From Thiocapsa marina 5811 (GTDB lineage Bacteria; Pseudomonadota; Gammaproteobacteria; Chromatiales; Chromatiaceae), in assembly GCF_000223985.1 (NCBI RefSeq), contig NZ_AFWV01000007.1, positions 62,001 through 126,000 on the forward strand: a DNA stretch of 64,000 nt, written 5' to 3'. This document shows, piece by piece, positions 1 through 11,984 of the stretch (within the stretch, counting starts at the first letter, position 1; every line of letters begins with the position of its first letter). Below the pieces are notes generated by a model that saw nothing but the letters and a program-made list of their open reading frames with translations, searched no databases and was not told the DNA's origin. A program made the translations under genes and the position numbers.

Positions 1-77
1 GGCTCGTCGGCTCTTTGGATGCGGAACGCAGCATAGACAGGTCGGCACGGGAGCTCGTTTGGCACAGCCGACGAGCC
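1..77. repeat. 12-bp inverted repeat upstream of fixH
   Basis: Positions 1-12 (GGCTCGTCGGCT) are the exact reverse complement of 66-77, with 53 bp between them. The pair lies just before the fixH start and could be a hairpin in the ccoG-fixH spacer or the edge of a longer repeat. No coding sequence is visible in 1-113. The upstream gene, expected to be ccoG or ccoP, ends before the window. Confidence 0.5.
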
Positions 78-113
78 GTTGCTCGAACGGTATCGAAATC
101 GAGGTAAACGAGT

Positions 114-629
114 ATGCAGGCAACTAGCGAATCTTCTTCCAAACCGACCCCGGCGTTCCGCAGCCCCTGGGTTCTGGCATGGATCGGCTTAATCGTCACG
201 GTACTGGCCGTGAATCTGACCTTTGTCTTTCTCGCGATCCGCACCAATCCGGGGTTGGTCAACGCGAACTACTATGAACGGGGCCAGGATTACGAGCGAA
301 CGATGGTCTCGCGTCTCGCCCGCGATCCCGGTTGGCTGATGCGTGCGGATATCCCGAAGCCCCTCACGGCCGGTGCGCAAGAGTCGATTCGTTTGGTCCT
401 TGTCGACAAGGCCGGTCAGCCCGTGGATGTCGACGACGCGACCTTTTACGCATACCGGCCGTCCGATGTCTCGCGCGACTTCGCTTTGCCGATGATTCGG
501 GAGACCAAGGGACGCTATCTGGTCGAGACGTCTTTTCCGCTGGTCGGCGTTTGGGACATCCTGATCGCCGCGAAGACAGGCGAGGACGAATACAGCGTCG
601 GCGAGCGTGTCAACGTCGCTCGCCCCTGA
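114..629 (+). CDS. fixH: FixH family cbb3 oxidase assembly protein
   Basis: This is a 171-residue protein with one N-terminal membrane segment at about residues 19-42, followed by a periplasmic domain with the FixH pattern ([14 protein letters not shown] after the helix, then a beta-rich region). FixH/CcoH is needed for assembly of the cbb3-type cytochrome oxidase. The next gene, ccoI, starts inside the fixH 3' end (23 nt overlap), and ccoS follows, giving the usual ccoG-H-I-S order. The start at 114 has a weak GAGG upstream. Identification rests on architecture and on the two downstream partners. Confidence 0.9.
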   Translation: MQATSESSSKPTPAFRSPWVLAWIGLIVTVLAVNLTFVFLAIRTNPGLVNANYYERGQDYERTMVSRLARDPGWLMRADIPKPLTAGAQESIRLVLVDKAGQPVDVDDATFYAYRPSDVSRDFALPMIRETKGRYLVETSFPLVGVWDILIAAKTGEDEYSVGERVNVARP

Positions 630-3207
630 GGTCCGAACGCCTCCGGTTTCGAGCCCCGAAGCTGGTTCGGCATCGGCGGCGGGTGTACATCCGGAGGCGG
701 CCTCGGCCCGAACGCGCTGCTTCCACTGCGGTCTGCCGGTCGCCGAATCCGCGCGCGAGACGGCCGTGGTGGCCGGTCGCGAACGAGCCTTCTGCTGCAC
801 CGGCTGCAAGTCGGTCTGCGAAGCGATCTTCGCGGCCGGATTGGAGGGCTTCTACAAGCGCACCCCCGAGGGCGAGATCTTCGGGCCACCCCCCGAGCCA
901 CCGAAGGATCTGGCTGTCTTCGACCTCGATGCCGTGCAGGAGGAGTTCACCGACACCGCCGGCGAGTCCCGCGAGATCAACCTTTTGGTCGAAGGTATCC
1001 ACTGCGCGGCTTGTGTCTGGCTGATCGAGAAGGGGCTTTGCGCCATGCCGGGGGTGGAGGAGGCCCGCGTCAACCTGACCGGGCGGCGGCTGCGCGTGCG
1101 CTGGGACAACGGTCGCCTGAAGCTTTCTCGGATCCTGCGCCGACTCGCCGATCTCGGCTATGCCGCCGCGCCCTTCGATCCCGAGTCCGCCGAGGGTGCG
1201 GTCGGGCGCGAGAACCGCAACATGCTCTACCGCATGGCGTGGGCCGGTTTCGCGATGATGAATCTCATGTGGATCTCCATCGCGCTTTACGCGGGCGCCG
1301 ATGAGGGCGAGTTCCGCGGCTTGTTTCAGTGGCTCGGCTTTGTGATTGCCACGCCGACCCTCCTGTATTCGGGCGCGCCCTTCTTCCGCGGAGCCTGGTC
1401 CGGTCTGCGTTCGGGCCATCTCAGCATGGACCTGCCGATCGCGATCGGCGTGACCACGACCTATAGCTATTCGCTCTACGTCACACTCGGCATCTCGCGC
1501 ATCGGAGATGTCTATTGGGATACCGTCGTCAACTTTCTCTTCGTCATCCTCGTCGGGCGCTATCTCGAGGCGATCTCGCGGCGCAAGGCGGTGGCCTCGA
1601 CGCAACGGCTGCTCGACCTTCAACCGAAGGTCGCGACTCGACTGGACGGGGAGGGCGGCGAGGCCGAGTCGGTCGTTCCGGTTCGCGCATTGAAACTTGG
1701 CGAGCGTGTGCTGGTGCGTCCGGGCGAGCGGATCCCCGTGGACGGCGAAGTGATCTCGGGCGGCAGCGGGGTGGACGAATCCATGCTCACCGGCGAGTCG
1801 CGAGCGGTCGCGAAGACGATCGGCGATCAGGTCGTTGCGGGTACCATCAACGGTGCGGGTGTCCTGACCGTGCGGATCGGTGCGCTGCTGCGCGAGACCG
1901 CGCTGGGTCGCATCATCCGTCTGGTCGAGGACGCGCAAGCGAGCAAGGCCCCGATTCAGCGGCTTGCCGACCGGATCGTGCCCTGGTTCGTCGCGGGAAC
2001 GCTCGGTCTGGCGACCTTGACCTTCCTGATCTGGATGCGGGTGGATGTCGAGGTCGCGGTCATGGCGGCGACGGCCGTGCTCATCATCACCTGTCCCTGC
2101 GCCTTCGGAATGGCCACGCCGATGGCAGTGGCCGTGGCGACGGGTCTGGCCGCCTCGCGGGGTATCCTCGTGAAGAACGGTGCCGTGCTCGAGCGCCTCT
2201 CCTCGATCGATCATTTCGTCTTCGACAAGACCGGGACGCTGACCGTCGGGCGGCCGACCGTGACCGGGCTCGCGAGCGCGCCCGGCCATTGGCGCCCGAT
2301 CGACGGACCGCATGATTTGACGTGCGAGGAGCGCGATGTCCTCACTGGGCTTCAGGCGCTCGAGCGGCTCTCGGAGCATCCGATCGCCGCAGCCATCCTG
2401 GACCTCTGCGCACGTGCCGAGATCGACCGCGTGGCTTCCCGGGTCGATGCGGTCGAGGTCGCGCCCGGTCTCGGAATCAAGGGTCGCGTCGATGGCGTGG
2501 AGATCCTCGCCGGCTCGTGCGAGTGGTTGATCCGCAACGGCGTGCAACCCTGGTCCGAGGTTGGTGAGCAGTCCGCCGCGGCTTCGGGGCTGGTTCATTG
2601 CGCGCGAGCCGGTGAAGAGGTGCTGCGGCTCGGCGTCGCCGATCCGCTGCGTCCCGATGCCGCGCGCGTGATCGGGCGGATGCGCGAGCGGGGGATCCGG
2701 GTGACGCTCCTGAGCGGTGATCGCCGCGAGACGGCCGAGGCGATCGCAGCGCAGCTCGGAGGCGGGATCGATGTTATCGCCGAGGTCATGCCCGAGGACA
2801 AGGATCGTGTGATCGCCGAGCTGCAGCGTGGCGGCCACCGGGTCGCCATGGTGGGCGACGGGGTGAACGACGCGCCTGCATTGGTGCGTGCCGATGTGGG
2901 GATCGCCATGGGGAGCGGGACCGATGTCTCGATCGCCAGCGCCGACATCGTCCTCATGTCCAGTGAGCTCGGGCGTGTCGAGGAGGCCGCGCGACTGTCT
3001 CGCAGCACCCTAAGGACCATCCGCCAGAACATCGGCATCTCGGTGGTTTACAATCTCGTCATGGTCCCGCTTGCGATGGCTGCGGTCGTCACACCTCTGA
3101 TCGCAGCCGTCTCGATGCCGCTCAGCTCCCTGGCGGTCATCGGCAACTCGGCGCGGATTCGCGCGGTCTTCAAGCCCGGAGACGGCGGCGCTCCGCGCGA
3201 GCCGTGA
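607..3207 (+). CDS. ccoI: Copper-translocating P-type ATPase, cbb3 oxidase maturation
   Basis: This 866-residue P1B-type ATPase is of the CcoI/FixI subclass, which exports copper for maturation of the cbb3 oxidase. The N-terminus carries a Cys-rich element (C38, C41, C63, C64, C67, C71) typical of this subclass, then a heavy-metal domain with HCAAC (C133, C136). Further on are TGES (395-398), the membrane CPC motif (496-498), the phosphorylation motif DKTGT (540-544) and GDGVNDAP in the hinge region. All catalytic motifs are intact. The assigned start is a GTG overlapping fixH, so translational coupling is likely. A slightly later start is possible, because the first 35 residues are low complexity. 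Confidence 0.95.
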   Translation: MSTSLAPEVRTPPVSSPEAGSASAAGVHPEAASARTRCFHCGLPVAESARETAVVAGRERAFCCTGCKSVCEAIFAAGLEGFYKRTPEGEIFGPPPEPPKDLAVFDLDAVQEEFTDTAGESREINLLVEGIHCAACVWLIEKGLCAMPGVEEARVNLTGRRLRVRWDNGRLKLSRILRRLADLGYAAAPFDPESAEGAVGRENRNMLYRMAWAGFAMMNLMWISIALYAGADEGEFRGLFQWLGFVIATPTLLYSGAPFFRGAWSGLRSGHLSMDLPIAIGVTTTYSYSLYVTLGISRIGDVYWDTVVNFLFVILVGRYLEAISRRKAVASTQRLLDLQPKVATRLDGEGGEAESVVPVRALKLGERVLVRPGERIPVDGEVISGGSGVDESMLTGESRAVAKTIGDQVVAGTINGAGVLTVRIGALLRETALGRIIRLVEDAQASKAPIQRLADRIVPWFVAGTLGLATLTFLIWMRVDVEVAVMAATAVLIITCPCAFGMATPMAVAVATGLAASRGILVKNGAVLERLSSIDHFVFDKTGTLTVGRPTVTGLASAPGHWRPIDGPHDLTCEERDVLTGLQALERLSEHPIAAAILDLCARAEIDRVASRVDAVEVAPGLGIKGRVDGVEILAGSCEWLIRNGVQPWSEVGEQSAAASGLVHCARAGEEVLRLGVADPLRPDAARVIGRMRERGIRVTLLSGDRRETAEAIAAQLGGGIDVIAEVMPEDKDRVIAELQRGGHRVAMVGDGVNDAPALVRADVGIAMGSGTDVSIASADIVLMSSELGRVEEAARLSRSTLRTIRQNIGISVVYNLVMVPLAMAAVVTPLIAAVSMPLSSLAVIGNSARIRAVFKPGDGGAPREP

Positions 3208-3251
3208 CCCGAGCGGTTGCTTGATTCTGTCGAGCGGAGGTTCGATCGACG

Positions 3252-3470
3252 ATGGACGTGATCTACGGCCTGATCCCCGGCATGCTGGTCCTTGGACTCG
3301 CTGCGGTCGCCGTGCTCTTCTGGGCGACCCGAACCGGTCAATACGACGATCTGGACGGCGACGGCCGGCGCATCCTCATGGACGAAGACGCGGAGGATGG
3401 CGACCCGCGGCGTGCGCCGCCCATGGACGCCGATCCCGAGCTGAATCCAACTGAATCCCGTCGCGAGTGA
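3252..3470 (+). CDS. ccoS: CcoS, cbb3 oxidase maturation protein
   Basis: This is a 72-residue protein with one membrane helix (about residues 3-25) followed by the family signature RTGQYDDLDGDGRRIL and a short acidic tail. CcoS is needed for cofactor insertion in the cbb3 oxidase. It lies 44 bp after ccoI and is the last gene of the cco assembly cluster. Its length and the GQYDDL block match the family well. Confidence 0.93.
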   Translation: MDVIYGLIPGMLVLGLAAVAVLFWATRTGQYDDLDGDGRRILMDEDAEDGDPRRAPPMDADPELNPTESRRE

Positions 3471-3557
3471 TCCGCCAGGTGAGACGCGCTATCGACGCCG
3501 CACCAATTAAAGACCTCGGTAGACGACGGGATTCAGGAGATAAAAAAAATAATGACT

Positions 3558-3643
3558 TAAACTTCGGCATCCACCGGCGATCCAGGGGGCTCCGACATCA
3601 CCGGAGCCTACCCACATCTCAAACCCCAAAGGGCCGAAGTTTA
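3558..3643. repeat. Type B palindromic element, copy B0 (86 bp)
   Basis: The termini TAAACTTCGGC (3558-3568) and GCCGAAGTTTA (3633-3643) are perfect 11-bp inverted repeats. The inside shares blocks with copy B2 (49376), for example CCGGAGCC followed by a CCCA-ATC-AAA pattern, and the total length is nearly identical. The element lies between ccoS and the convergent carbonic anhydrase gene, whose stop codon is 2 bp away. It is a diverged member of the family. Confidence 0.6.
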
Positions 3644-3645
3644 AT

Positions 3646-4206
3646 TTAGAACTCGTTTTGGAGGCGTTTGTATCCCCGCACCAAGTCAACATTGGCGCGG
3701 ATCACGTCCTCCGAGAACTCGCTCGCTTGCGGCGTGACCCGCCGGATGGAGTCCAGATCGGTCGAGGGACCGATGCGCGTCGTGGAGGGGACGTAGAACT
3801 CGGGTGGAAGATCGCAACCGTCGACGACGGCATTGTGGCGGACGACGCAGCCGTCCCCGACGCGACAGTTGAAGAGCACGCTGTTGAAGCCGATGAAGAC
3901 CCGATCTCCGACGGAGCAGGGGCCGTGGACGATCGAGCGATGTGCGATCGAGGTGTTGGTCCCAATGGTGACCGCCGCGCCGGACTTGGAATGGATAACG
4001 ACGCCGTCCTGGATGTTCGAGTTGGCACCGATCACCACCGGGTCCATGTCGCCCTGCGCATCGACCTCGTCGGCTCGGATGACCGCATAGGGTCCAACGA
4101 AGACGTTGGCGTGAATCACGACCTTCCCGCAGATGATCGCAGTCTTATCGATGTAAGCGGATTCGTCGATCACCGGCAGATCGCCGGAAGGGTTCTTGCG
4201 GATCAT
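3646..4206 (-). CDS. Gamma-class carbonic anhydrase-like hexapeptide protein
   Basis: This 186-residue left-handed beta-helix protein is predicted to interconvert CO2 and bicarbonate. The expected metal ligands of the Cam fold are visible as H72, H89 and H94, with the last two spaced by five residues as in Cam. An RADE motif (R44, D46, E47) matches the catalytic Arg-Asp-Glu region. The stretch HGPCSVGDRVFIGFNSVLFN resembles Cam and the CcmM N-terminal domain more than the YrdA/PaaY proteins. No carboxysome or transport gene is adjacent. The neighbours are a repeat (B0) and pgm. Activity is inferred from the residues and not certain. Confidence 0.82.
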   Translation of the reverse strand: MIRKNPSGDLPVIDESAYIDKTAIICGKVVIHANVFVGPYAVIRADEVDAQGDMDPVVIGANSNIQDGVVIHSKSGAAVTIGTNTSIAHRSIVHGPCSVGDRVFIGFNSVLFNCRVGDGCVVRHNAVVDGCDLPPEFYVPSTTRIGPSTDLDSIRRVTPQASEFSEDVIRANVDLVRGYKRLQNEF

Positions 4207-4278
4207 TCGGAATGCCTGTCTGGATAAGTCCTTCGCTGGAGTCGGCGCGGCTTAAGATTTCAAAGAACGAGGTCATTC

Positions 4279-4359
4279 TAGAGCGCGTCTCCGCTGAGTG
4301 TTTTGGATGCATCGAACGTCGAGCTCACTCGAAAACCAGCATCTCGCTCTGGACGCGCT

Positions 4360-4362
<3 letters not shown>
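4279..4362. repeat. Type A palindromic element, copy A1 (84 bp)
   Basis: The termini TAGAGCGCGTC and GACGCGCTTTA are inverted repeats. The core contains GGATGCA, CGAGCTCACTCGAA and AGCATCTCGC, which recur in copies A2 (50945) and A3 (49269). The last three bases (4360-4362) are the complement of the pgm stop codon, so the element ends exactly on the end of the coding sequence. Confidence 0.85.
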
Positions 4363-6036
<1,674 letters not shown>

Positions 6037-6287
6037 TCACATGTCCGGATGCGGAGCGCCCGGGCTTGCTTGAAAAGGCTCCCGAAGGCGCGGGATGCGG
6101 ATGCTCGGTCACGCGATCGGCCGCTGCGCTCGTGCGGCATTGTATCCCCGCAAGCCCATGCGACAATACCGGATCGGCCCGGGGCTGCTCCGGCCGTGCA
6201 CCGCGCGTGATGTCGGACGGCCGCTGTGCCCTCGGGCCACCCCCCAATTTCAAGTTGAATCGAAGCACGATTGAGGTATTCCAAGCA

Positions 6288-8207
6288 ATGACAGTCGAAG
6301 CGCACAAAGAAACACTGGAGTTCAAGGCGGAGGTCAGCCAGGTGCTGGATCTCGTCATCCGGTCGCTGTACTCGAACAAGGAGATCTTTCTGCGCGAGCT
6401 GGTCTCCAACGCCTCCGACGCGGCCGAGAAGCTGCGCTTCGAGGCACTCAGCGACGACGGGCTCTACGAAGGCGAGAGCGAGCTGCGCATCCGGGTCGAG
6501 ATCGACAAAGAGGCCGGCACGCTGACGGTATCGGACAACGGGATCGGGCTGAGCCGCCAAGAGGTGATCGACACCATCGGTAGTATCGCCAGCTCCGGCA
6601 CGCGCCGATTCGTCGAGGCGCTTTCGGGCGATCAGGCGAAAGACAGCAAGCTGATCGGCCAGTTCGGTGTCGGTTTCTATTCGGCCTTCATCGTCGCGGA
6701 CAAGGTGACGTTGATCTCGCGTCGTGCCGGACTCGGTGCCGAGCACGGGGTGCGTTGGGAGTCCGACGGCCGCGGCAGCTTTACCCTGGAGACGCTCGAG
6801 AAGTCCGGTCGCGGCACCGACGTTATCCTGCACCTGAAGGAGGACGAGAAGGAGTTCCTGGATGCCTGGCGTCTGCGCAGCATCATCGGCAAGTTCTCCG
6901 ACCATCTCGCCCTGCCGGTGGAGATGCGCAAGGAGCTTTACGGCGAGGAGGCCGAGAAGGCCAAGGACGCACCGCCCGAGTACGAGCAGGTCAACCGCGG
7001 CACCGCACTCTGGATGCGCAACAAGTCGGAGATCACGGAGGAGGAATATCACGACTTCTACAAACACGTGTCGCACGACTTCGATGTCCCGCTCGCCTAT
7101 GCCCACAACCGGGTCGAGGGGACGAACGAGTACACCACGCTGCTCTTCGTGCCCAAACGTGCGCCCTGGGATCTGTGGGAGCGCGACGCCAAGCACGGCG
7201 TGAAGCTCTATGTGCGCCGCGTCTTCATCATGGACGAGGCCGACAAGCTGATGCCGCACTATCTGCGCTTCGTGAAGGGCGTAGTCGACTCCGACGACAT
7301 GCCCTTGAACGTCTCGCGCGAGATTCTCCAGCACAACCGTAAGATCGACACCATCCGCCAGGCCAACACCAAGCGAATCCTCGGACTCCTCGAGACCCTG
7401 GCGAAGGACGAGCCCGAGAGGTACGGCGAATTCTGGGACGAGTTTGGCCGGGTGCTCAAGGAAGGTCCGGCCGAGGACTTCGCGAACAAAGAGCGCATCG
7501 CCGGTCTGCTGCGCTTCGCCAGCACTCACAGCGAGAGCGATGCGCAGCGCGAGTCCCTCGACGGCTACCTGGAGCGGATGAAGGACGGCCAGGAGAAGAT
7601 CTACTACATCACCGCCGACAGCGCAGCGGCGGCGCGTCACAGCCCGCATCTCGAGGTCTTCCGCAAGAAGGGCATCGAGGTGCTGCTCTTGTCCGACCGC
7701 GTCGACGAGTGGTTGGTCAGTCATCTCACCGAGTACAAAGGCAAGACGCTGCACTCGGTCGCCAAGGGCGATCTGGATCTCGGCGGGTTGGCCGATGCCG
7801 AAGAAAAAGAGGCCAAGGAGAAGGCCGCGGCGGAGCACGGCGGTCTGCTCGAGCGGCTCAAATCCACCTTGGGCGAGCGGGTCGACTCGGTCCGGCCGAG
7901 CACCCGCTTGGTCGACTCCCCGGCCTGTCTGGTCGTCGGCGAGCACGACATGAGCGCCAATCTGGCGCGCGTGCTCAAGGCGGTCGGTCAGAGTGCGCCC
8001 GAGAGCAAGCCGATCCTGGAGGTCAACATCGGCCATCCCTTGGTCAAGCGCCTGGAGTCCGAGAGCCAAGACGATCGTTTTGCGGACCTCGCGCTCATCC
8101 TGCTGGACCAGGCGCAGCTCGCCGAAGGCGGACAGCTCGAGGATCCCGCGGCGTTCGTCGGGCGTCTGAACAAGTTGATGCTCGGCATGCTGATGTCCGG
8201 GCGCTGA
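6288..8207 (+). CDS. htpG: Molecular chaperone HtpG (Hsp90)
   Basis: This 639-residue cytosolic ATP-dependent chaperone shows the GHKL ATPase motifs: ELVSNASDA, the DNGIGLS ADP-binding loop and [11 protein letters not shown]. The middle domain carries the Hsp90 signature-type sequence [13 protein letters not shown]. The reading frame stays open upstream, but homology begins at the ATG at 6288 ([16 protein letters not shown]), with a purine-rich TTGAGGT about 10 nt before it. It is a single gene with its own 5' region. No clear heat-shock promoter could be assigned by eye. Confidence 0.96.
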   Translation: MTVEAHKETLEFKAEVSQVLDLVIRSLYSNKEIFLRELVSNASDAAEKLRFEALSDDGLYEGESELRIRVEIDKEAGTLTVSDNGIGLSRQEVIDTIGSIASSGTRRFVEALSGDQAKDSKLIGQFGVGFYSAFIVADKVTLISRRAGLGAEHGVRWESDGRGSFTLETLEKSGRGTDVILHLKEDEKEFLDAWRLRSIIGKFSDHLALPVEMRKELYGEEAEKAKDAPPEYEQVNRGTALWMRNKSEITEEEYHDFYKHVSHDFDVPLAYAHNRVEGTNEYTTLLFVPKRAPWDLWERDAKHGVKLYVRRVFIMDEADKLMPHYLRFVKGVVDSDDMPLNVSREILQHNRKIDTIRQANTKRILGLLETLAKDEPERYGEFWDEFGRVLKEGPAEDFANKERIAGLLRFASTHSESDAQRESLDGYLERMKDGQEKIYYITADSAAAARHSPHLEVFRKKGIEVLLLSDRVDEWLVSHLTEYKGKTLHSVAKGDLDLGGLADAEEKEAKEKAAAEHGGLLERLKSTLGERVDSVRPSTRLVDSPACLVVGEHDMSANLARVLKAVGQSAPESKPILEVNIGHPLVKRLESESQDDRFADLALILLDQAQLAEGGQLEDPAAFVGRLNKLMLGMLMSGR

Positions 8208-8408
8208 GGGCGAACCCCGCGGCAGTGCCTCGTCGATTGCGCGCGCCCGTCGAATCTCGGCGGGCGCGACGCTGCCGGGCGGTCCTCGGAGCGGCTTTCG
8301 GCCATAAATCCGCCCGATCCCGCGATGGATTAGTTCTGTGGTTCTCTTGAATCGGACTGTGGCACACTCGGGCGTACCCTAAGAGAAACATCACTGAGAG
8401 GAAGCGAA

Positions 8409-9068
8409 ATGCGCGTCATCCTATTGGGCGGCCCGGGCGCGGGAAAAGGTACGCAGGCGGGATTCATCAAGGAGCACTTCAAGATCCCGCAGGTCTCGAC
8501 CGGCGATATGCTGCGCGCGCACGTCAAGAACGGGACCGATCTGGGCAAGGCGGCCAAGAAGATCATGGACGAAGGCGGTCTCATCTCCGACGACATCATC
8601 ATGGGCATGGTGAAGACCAGGATCACCGATGAGGACTGCAAGAACGGATATCTGTTCGACGGTTTTCCGCGCACCCTGGGGCAGGCCGATGCCCTGAAGG
8701 CGGCGGGCGTCGGCATCGATGTCGTGGTCGAGATCGACGTGCCGGACGAGGAGATCATCCGCCGCATGTCGGGTCGTCGAGTCCACCCCGGCTCGGGCCG
8801 GACCTACCATGTCGTCTTCAACCCGCCCAAAGAGGCCGATAAGGACGACGAGACCGGCGAGCCGCTGATCCAGCGCGACGACGACCGCGAGGAGACCGTG
8901 AAGGAACGGCTGCGCGTCTATCACGACCAAACCGAGCCGCTTATCGACTACTACTCGACCTGGGCCGAGCAGGGCGGCGATGACGCCCCTCGTTACGTCA
9001 AGGTGATCGGGATCGGTTCGGTCGAGGGGATTCGCGACGAGATCATCGCGAAACTCTCCGCCGGCTGA
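8409..9068 (+). CDS. adk: Adenylate kinase
   Basis: This 219-residue enzyme converts ATP plus AMP to two ADP. The P-loop [10 protein letters not shown] lies at residues 7-16, followed by the AMP-binding block STGDMLRA and the DGFPRT motif. The LID region ([13 protein letters not shown] onward) lacks the four zinc cysteines, as in Gram-negative long-form enzymes. A good ribosome site (GAGAGGAAGC) precedes the ATG. It is monocistronic, between htpG and a thioredoxin gene. Confidence 0.97.
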   Translation: MRVILLGGPGAGKGTQAGFIKEHFKIPQVSTGDMLRAHVKNGTDLGKAAKKIMDEGGLISDDIIMGMVKTRITDEDCKNGYLFDGFPRTLGQADALKAAGVGIDVVVEIDVPDEEIIRRMSGRRVHPGSGRTYHVVFNPPKEADKDDETGEPLIQRDDDREETVKERLRVYHDQTEPLIDYYSTWAEQGGDDAPRYVKVIGIGSVEGIRDEIIAKLSAG

Positions 9069-9315
9069 GGCCCTCTCGAGCGCCTGCGGGCGACACCCGG
9101 TACTCGATGTCGGGTCCGGCCCTGTCGGCCCGATCGGGGCGTGCCCATCCGCAAGGTACCGAGCGCACGCGTTTTTTTCGCCGCACGCTGCTTTCCGAGA
9201 AACCCGCGCGCGCTCGGTATATCCCTGTTTCGAGTCCGTGAAACTGCCGAGGGGCCCGGATTCTGATACCATCGACGGCAATGTTTCATCGCCGAATTGA
9301 TCGCAGGATATCCTT

Positions 9316-9699
9316 ATGGCCGTAATCGAGCTCGACGGGACCAATTTCGAACAAACGATTCAAGGCAATGCCTTCGTCGTCGTGGACTTCTGGGCGCCCT
9401 GGTGCGGTCCCTGCCGATCCTTTGCGCCGGTCTACGACAAGGTGTCCGAGGACTTGACCGATATCGTCTTCGCCAAGATCAACACCGAAGAGCAGCAAGA
9501 GATCGCCGCTCACTTTCAGATCCGTTCGATTCCGACGCTCATGATCTTTCGCGAGCAGATCATCATCTACTCGCAGCCGGGCGCGCTCCCGGAGAGTCAG
9601 TTCCGAGATCTCCTGGCCAAAGCCGGGGATCTCGATATGGTCGACGTCAAGCGTCAGATCGCAGAGCAGGCCCAGGCTCCGGCCTCCGGAAACGCATAG
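9316..9699 (+). CDS. Thioredoxin
   Basis: This 127-residue protein is a single thioredoxin fold with the redox motif WCGPC (C30, C33) and the cis-proline region RSIPTLMIF. It lacks a signal peptide and is presumably a cytoplasmic disulfide reductase. It is about 20 residues longer than E. coli TrxA because of a C-terminal Ala/Gln tail (IAEQAQAPASGNA), and it lacks the N-terminal zinc domain of TrxC. It is probably a second thioredoxin of the cell, not the main TrxA. Confidence 0.92.
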   Translation: MAVIELDGTNFEQTIQGNAFVVVDFWAPWCGPCRSFAPVYDKVSEDLTDIVFAKINTEEQQEIAAHFQIRSIPTLMIFREQIIIYSQPGALPESQFRDLLAKAGDLDMVDVKRQIAEQAQAPASGNA

Positions 9700-9806
9700 C
9701 GCGTCAGTCGCGCACCGCTCCCTCGGTTCCGGTCTCGATGCAGCGCGCTTGCCACCCTTGGGCGACTGCCTGCGTCCTGTCGGGTCGCCCCAACGTCGGG
9801 GCACTC

Positions 9807-10241
9807 ATGAGTCTCTGCGAAGAAAACTTCGCGCGGCTCGCTCGCTTGGTTCCGGAGCTGGGCGCGCGGCCGCCGGGCGTTTACGGATCGCGTTGCCCCG
9901 AAGGGGTCGATCTCTATCTCGAGATCGAAGAGCAGGCGCGCTTCACGACCATCCTTCGTCTCACCTATGTCTTCGCCGTTCAGGGCGCTGCGCTTCCCGA
10001 CCCGGATGCCCGCTTGAGGGTGTATCACGACGCCGGTCAAGTGGAGGTGATCGACCTGCGCCAAACGGTCCTGCCGCTGCGTGCCGACTATCGTGCACCT
10101 GCGCTCGCCGAGAAATGGCAAGCGAATCTCTTCGTCGGCAAGTGGCTGACATATTGCCTGCGGCAGGGGCGCGTCTTCGCGGATGCGCCGGTCACTCCCC
10201 CGACGTGCGCGTCCGGCGCTCGCGTCACCCTCTGCCCTTAG
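9807..10241 (+). CDS. DUF1249 family protein (YqiB-like)
   Basis: This 144-residue soluble protein begins MSLCEENFARLARLVPEL and contains the RLRVYHDAGQVEVI block typical of the DUF1249/YqiB family. The family's function is not known. In E. coli its member lies between the ADP-sugar pyrophosphatase and cpdA genes, but here it follows a thioredoxin gene. The frame is open further upstream, and the ATG at 9807 was chosen because family similarity begins there. Confidence 0.8.
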   Translation: MSLCEENFARLARLVPELGARPPGVYGSRCPEGVDLYLEIEEQARFTTILRLTYVFAVQGAALPDPDARLRVYHDAGQVEVIDLRQTVLPLRADYRAPALAEKWQANLFVGKWLTYCLRQGRVFADAPVTPPTCASGARVTLCP

Positions 10242-10358
10242 CGCGCCGTTGGCCCGGGCCGGTCTGGTCCGGATCCACGCCGGCGGCAGACGCGCGCTCT
10301 TCCCCTCGAGACCCGTTCTCCGACGACCGATCACGCGGTTGCGCATTGAAATGTCGAA

Positions 10359-10383
10359 ATTGTTGACTACTTAACTGGGGGAC
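10359..10383 (+). promoter_or_regulatory. Candidate type 1 IscR operator
   Basis: The sequence GTTGACTACTTAACTGGGGG resembles the type 1 site bound by [2Fe-2S]-IscR (a left half like GTTGACT, a right half like ACTGGG). It lies about 60-85 bp before the iscR-like gene and overlaps a TTGACT that could be a -35 element. Negative autoregulation is inferred from the family. Confidence 0.5.
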
Positions 10384-10443
10384 ATTGGGCGCCGTCGCTT
10401 CGACCCGCGCGTCCATCGGCTCACTCACTCCAGGCATCCTACG

Positions 10444-10914
10444 ATGAGACTATCGACGAAAGGCAGATACGCGGTGACCGCTATGCTCGACCTCGCGCTG
10501 CATTCCGGCAGCGGGCCGGTGACGCTGGCGGACGTCTCGGTAAATCAAGGGATCTCGTTGTCGTACCTCGAGCAACTGTTTGCCGCGCTGCGAAGCAAAA
10601 AACTCGTGCGGGGCGTGCGCGGACCGGGAGGAGGCTACTATCTCGGTCGATCGGCCGAGGACATCTCGATCGCCGACATCATCTGCGCCGTGGACGAGTG
10701 GGTGGAGTTCACGCGATGCGGCGGCCGCGAGAACTGTCGCGACGGTCAGCGTTGCTTGACGCATCATCTATGGGATCAGCTCAGCGACGAAATCTTTCGC
10801 TTCCTCAAAGATATCTCGTTGCAAGATCTGGTCGACCGCGGCCGCGGCCGATCCGATGCACCGAAGGTCGGGATCGAGACGCTCGAGGACGACGCCAAAC
10901 GACGCGCGGCCTGA
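10444..10914 (+). CDS. Rrf2 family regulator, IscR-type with cluster cysteines
   Basis: This 156-residue regulator has an N-terminal winged helix ([30 protein letters not shown]) and the cluster-binding segment [16 protein letters not shown]. Its cysteines C92, C98 and C104 and H107 fall at the same positions as in E. coli IscR. It therefore probably senses Fe-S status through a [2Fe-2S] cluster. Unlike in the standard isc operon, no iscS or iscU follows; the next gene is prmB, 143 bp away. It may be a solitary IscR controlling isc or suf genes elsewhere. A candidate operator lies in its upstream region. Confidence 0.88.
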   Translation: MRLSTKGRYAVTAMLDLALHSGSGPVTLADVSVNQGISLSYLEQLFAALRSKKLVRGVRGPGGGYYLGRSAEDISIADIICAVDEWVEFTRCGGRENCRDGQRCLTHHLWDQLSDEIFRFLKDISLQDLVDRGRGRSDAPKVGIETLEDDAKRRAA

Positions 10915-11057
10915 TCGGCGGTTCGGTTCGGGACCCGCGCTCGAAGCCCCTGTCGGCTTGCTCTTCGTTGCTGACCCGCAACGGGGCTGAACAGGGGCGC
11001 GCGGTAGTGGTATCCTGCGGCGCTGGATTCACTGACGCGTTCTCTTCGAAATTTCGT

Positions 11058-11984
11058 ATGGCCGAGCAGCCGGATGGTTTGATCACGATACAAGACTTCG
11101 TGCGGTGGGGGGCAAGCCGCTTCAACGCCGCCGGACTTTACTTCGGTCACGGGACCGACAACGCTGTCGACGAGGCCGCTCACCTGGTCCTCGGAACCCT
11201 GAGCTTGGACCCCGGACTCCCTGCCGGTTTTCGCGATTGCCGGTTGACGCCGTCCGAGCGCGTGCAGGTGTGCGACATCCTCGAGCGTCGGGTCGTGGAG
11301 CGCCTACCGGCGGCCTATCTGACCGGGCGGACCTGGTTCGCCGGTCTTGAAATGATCGTGACACCGGACGTTCTGGTGCCGCGATCGCCGATCGCAGAGC
11401 TGGTCGAGGCCGGTTTCGAGCCCTGGATCGACGGCGAGATCGTCGGCCGCGTGCTGGATCTGTGCTGCGGGAGCGGTTGCATCGGCGTTGCCGCAGCCGT
11501 CCACCTGCCCGATGTGGATGTCGATTTGGTCGACATCTCGACCGAGGCGTTGGATGTGGCGAGGCGCAACGTCGCGCGACACGGGGTCGAGGATCGAGTG
11601 CGCGTCTTCGCCTCGGATCTGTTCGCGTCGGTTCCGACCGACCGTTACGATGTCATCGTTTCCAACCCTCCCTATGTGTCTCGCTCCGAGCTGGACGCCC
11701 TGCCCCTCGAATACCGCAATGAGCCCGAGTTAGGCCTTCTGGGTGGCGAGGATGGTCTTGATCTCGTCGTCAGGATCCTCGCCGATGCCGCAAGCCATCT
11801 AACGGACGAGGGTATTTTGATCGTCGAGGTCGGCACTGCGGCGCCCGAGCTGGAACGTCGCTTGCCGGGCGTGCCCTTCACTTGGATCGAGTTCGAGCGC
11901 GGCGGGGAGGGCGTCTTCCTGCTGACGCGCGAGCAGCTCGATCGCCATCAGCTCGAGCTACTCGAAGAGGCCACGACCCGATGA
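11058..11984 (+). CDS. prmB: 50S ribosomal protein L3 N5-glutamine methyltransferase
   Basis: This 308-residue SAM-dependent methyltransferase belongs to the PrmB/HemK family. It contains the SAM-binding LDLCCGSGCIGVAAA and the catalytic NPPY motif (VSNPPYVSRSEL), which binds the target glutamine. The N-terminal domain (QDFVRWGASRFNAAGLYFGHGTDNA) is the form typical of PrmB, not PrmC. The start at 11058 was chosen because similarity begins at MAEQPDGLITIQDF. Its stop overlaps the start of the next small gene (ATGA). Confidence 0.92.
   Translation: MAEQPDGLITIQDFVRWGASRFNAAGLYFGHGTDNAVDEAAHLVLGTLSLDPGLPAGFRDCRLTPSERVQVCDILERRVVERLPAAYLTGRTWFAGLEMIVTPDVLVPRSPIAELVEAGFEPWIDGEIVGRVLDLCCGSGCIGVAAAVHLPDVDVDLVDISTEALDVARRNVARHGVEDRVRVFASDLFASVPTDRYDVIVSNPPYVSRSELDALPLEYRNEPELGLLGGEDGLDLVVRILADAASHLTDEGILIVEVGTAAPELERRLPGVPFTWIEFERGGEGVFLLTREQLDRHQLELLEEATTR

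Noticed and set aside
610-2838. 742-codon minus-strand frame opposite ccoI
   Set aside because: It is antisense to the intact P-type ATPase, with shadow-like composition.
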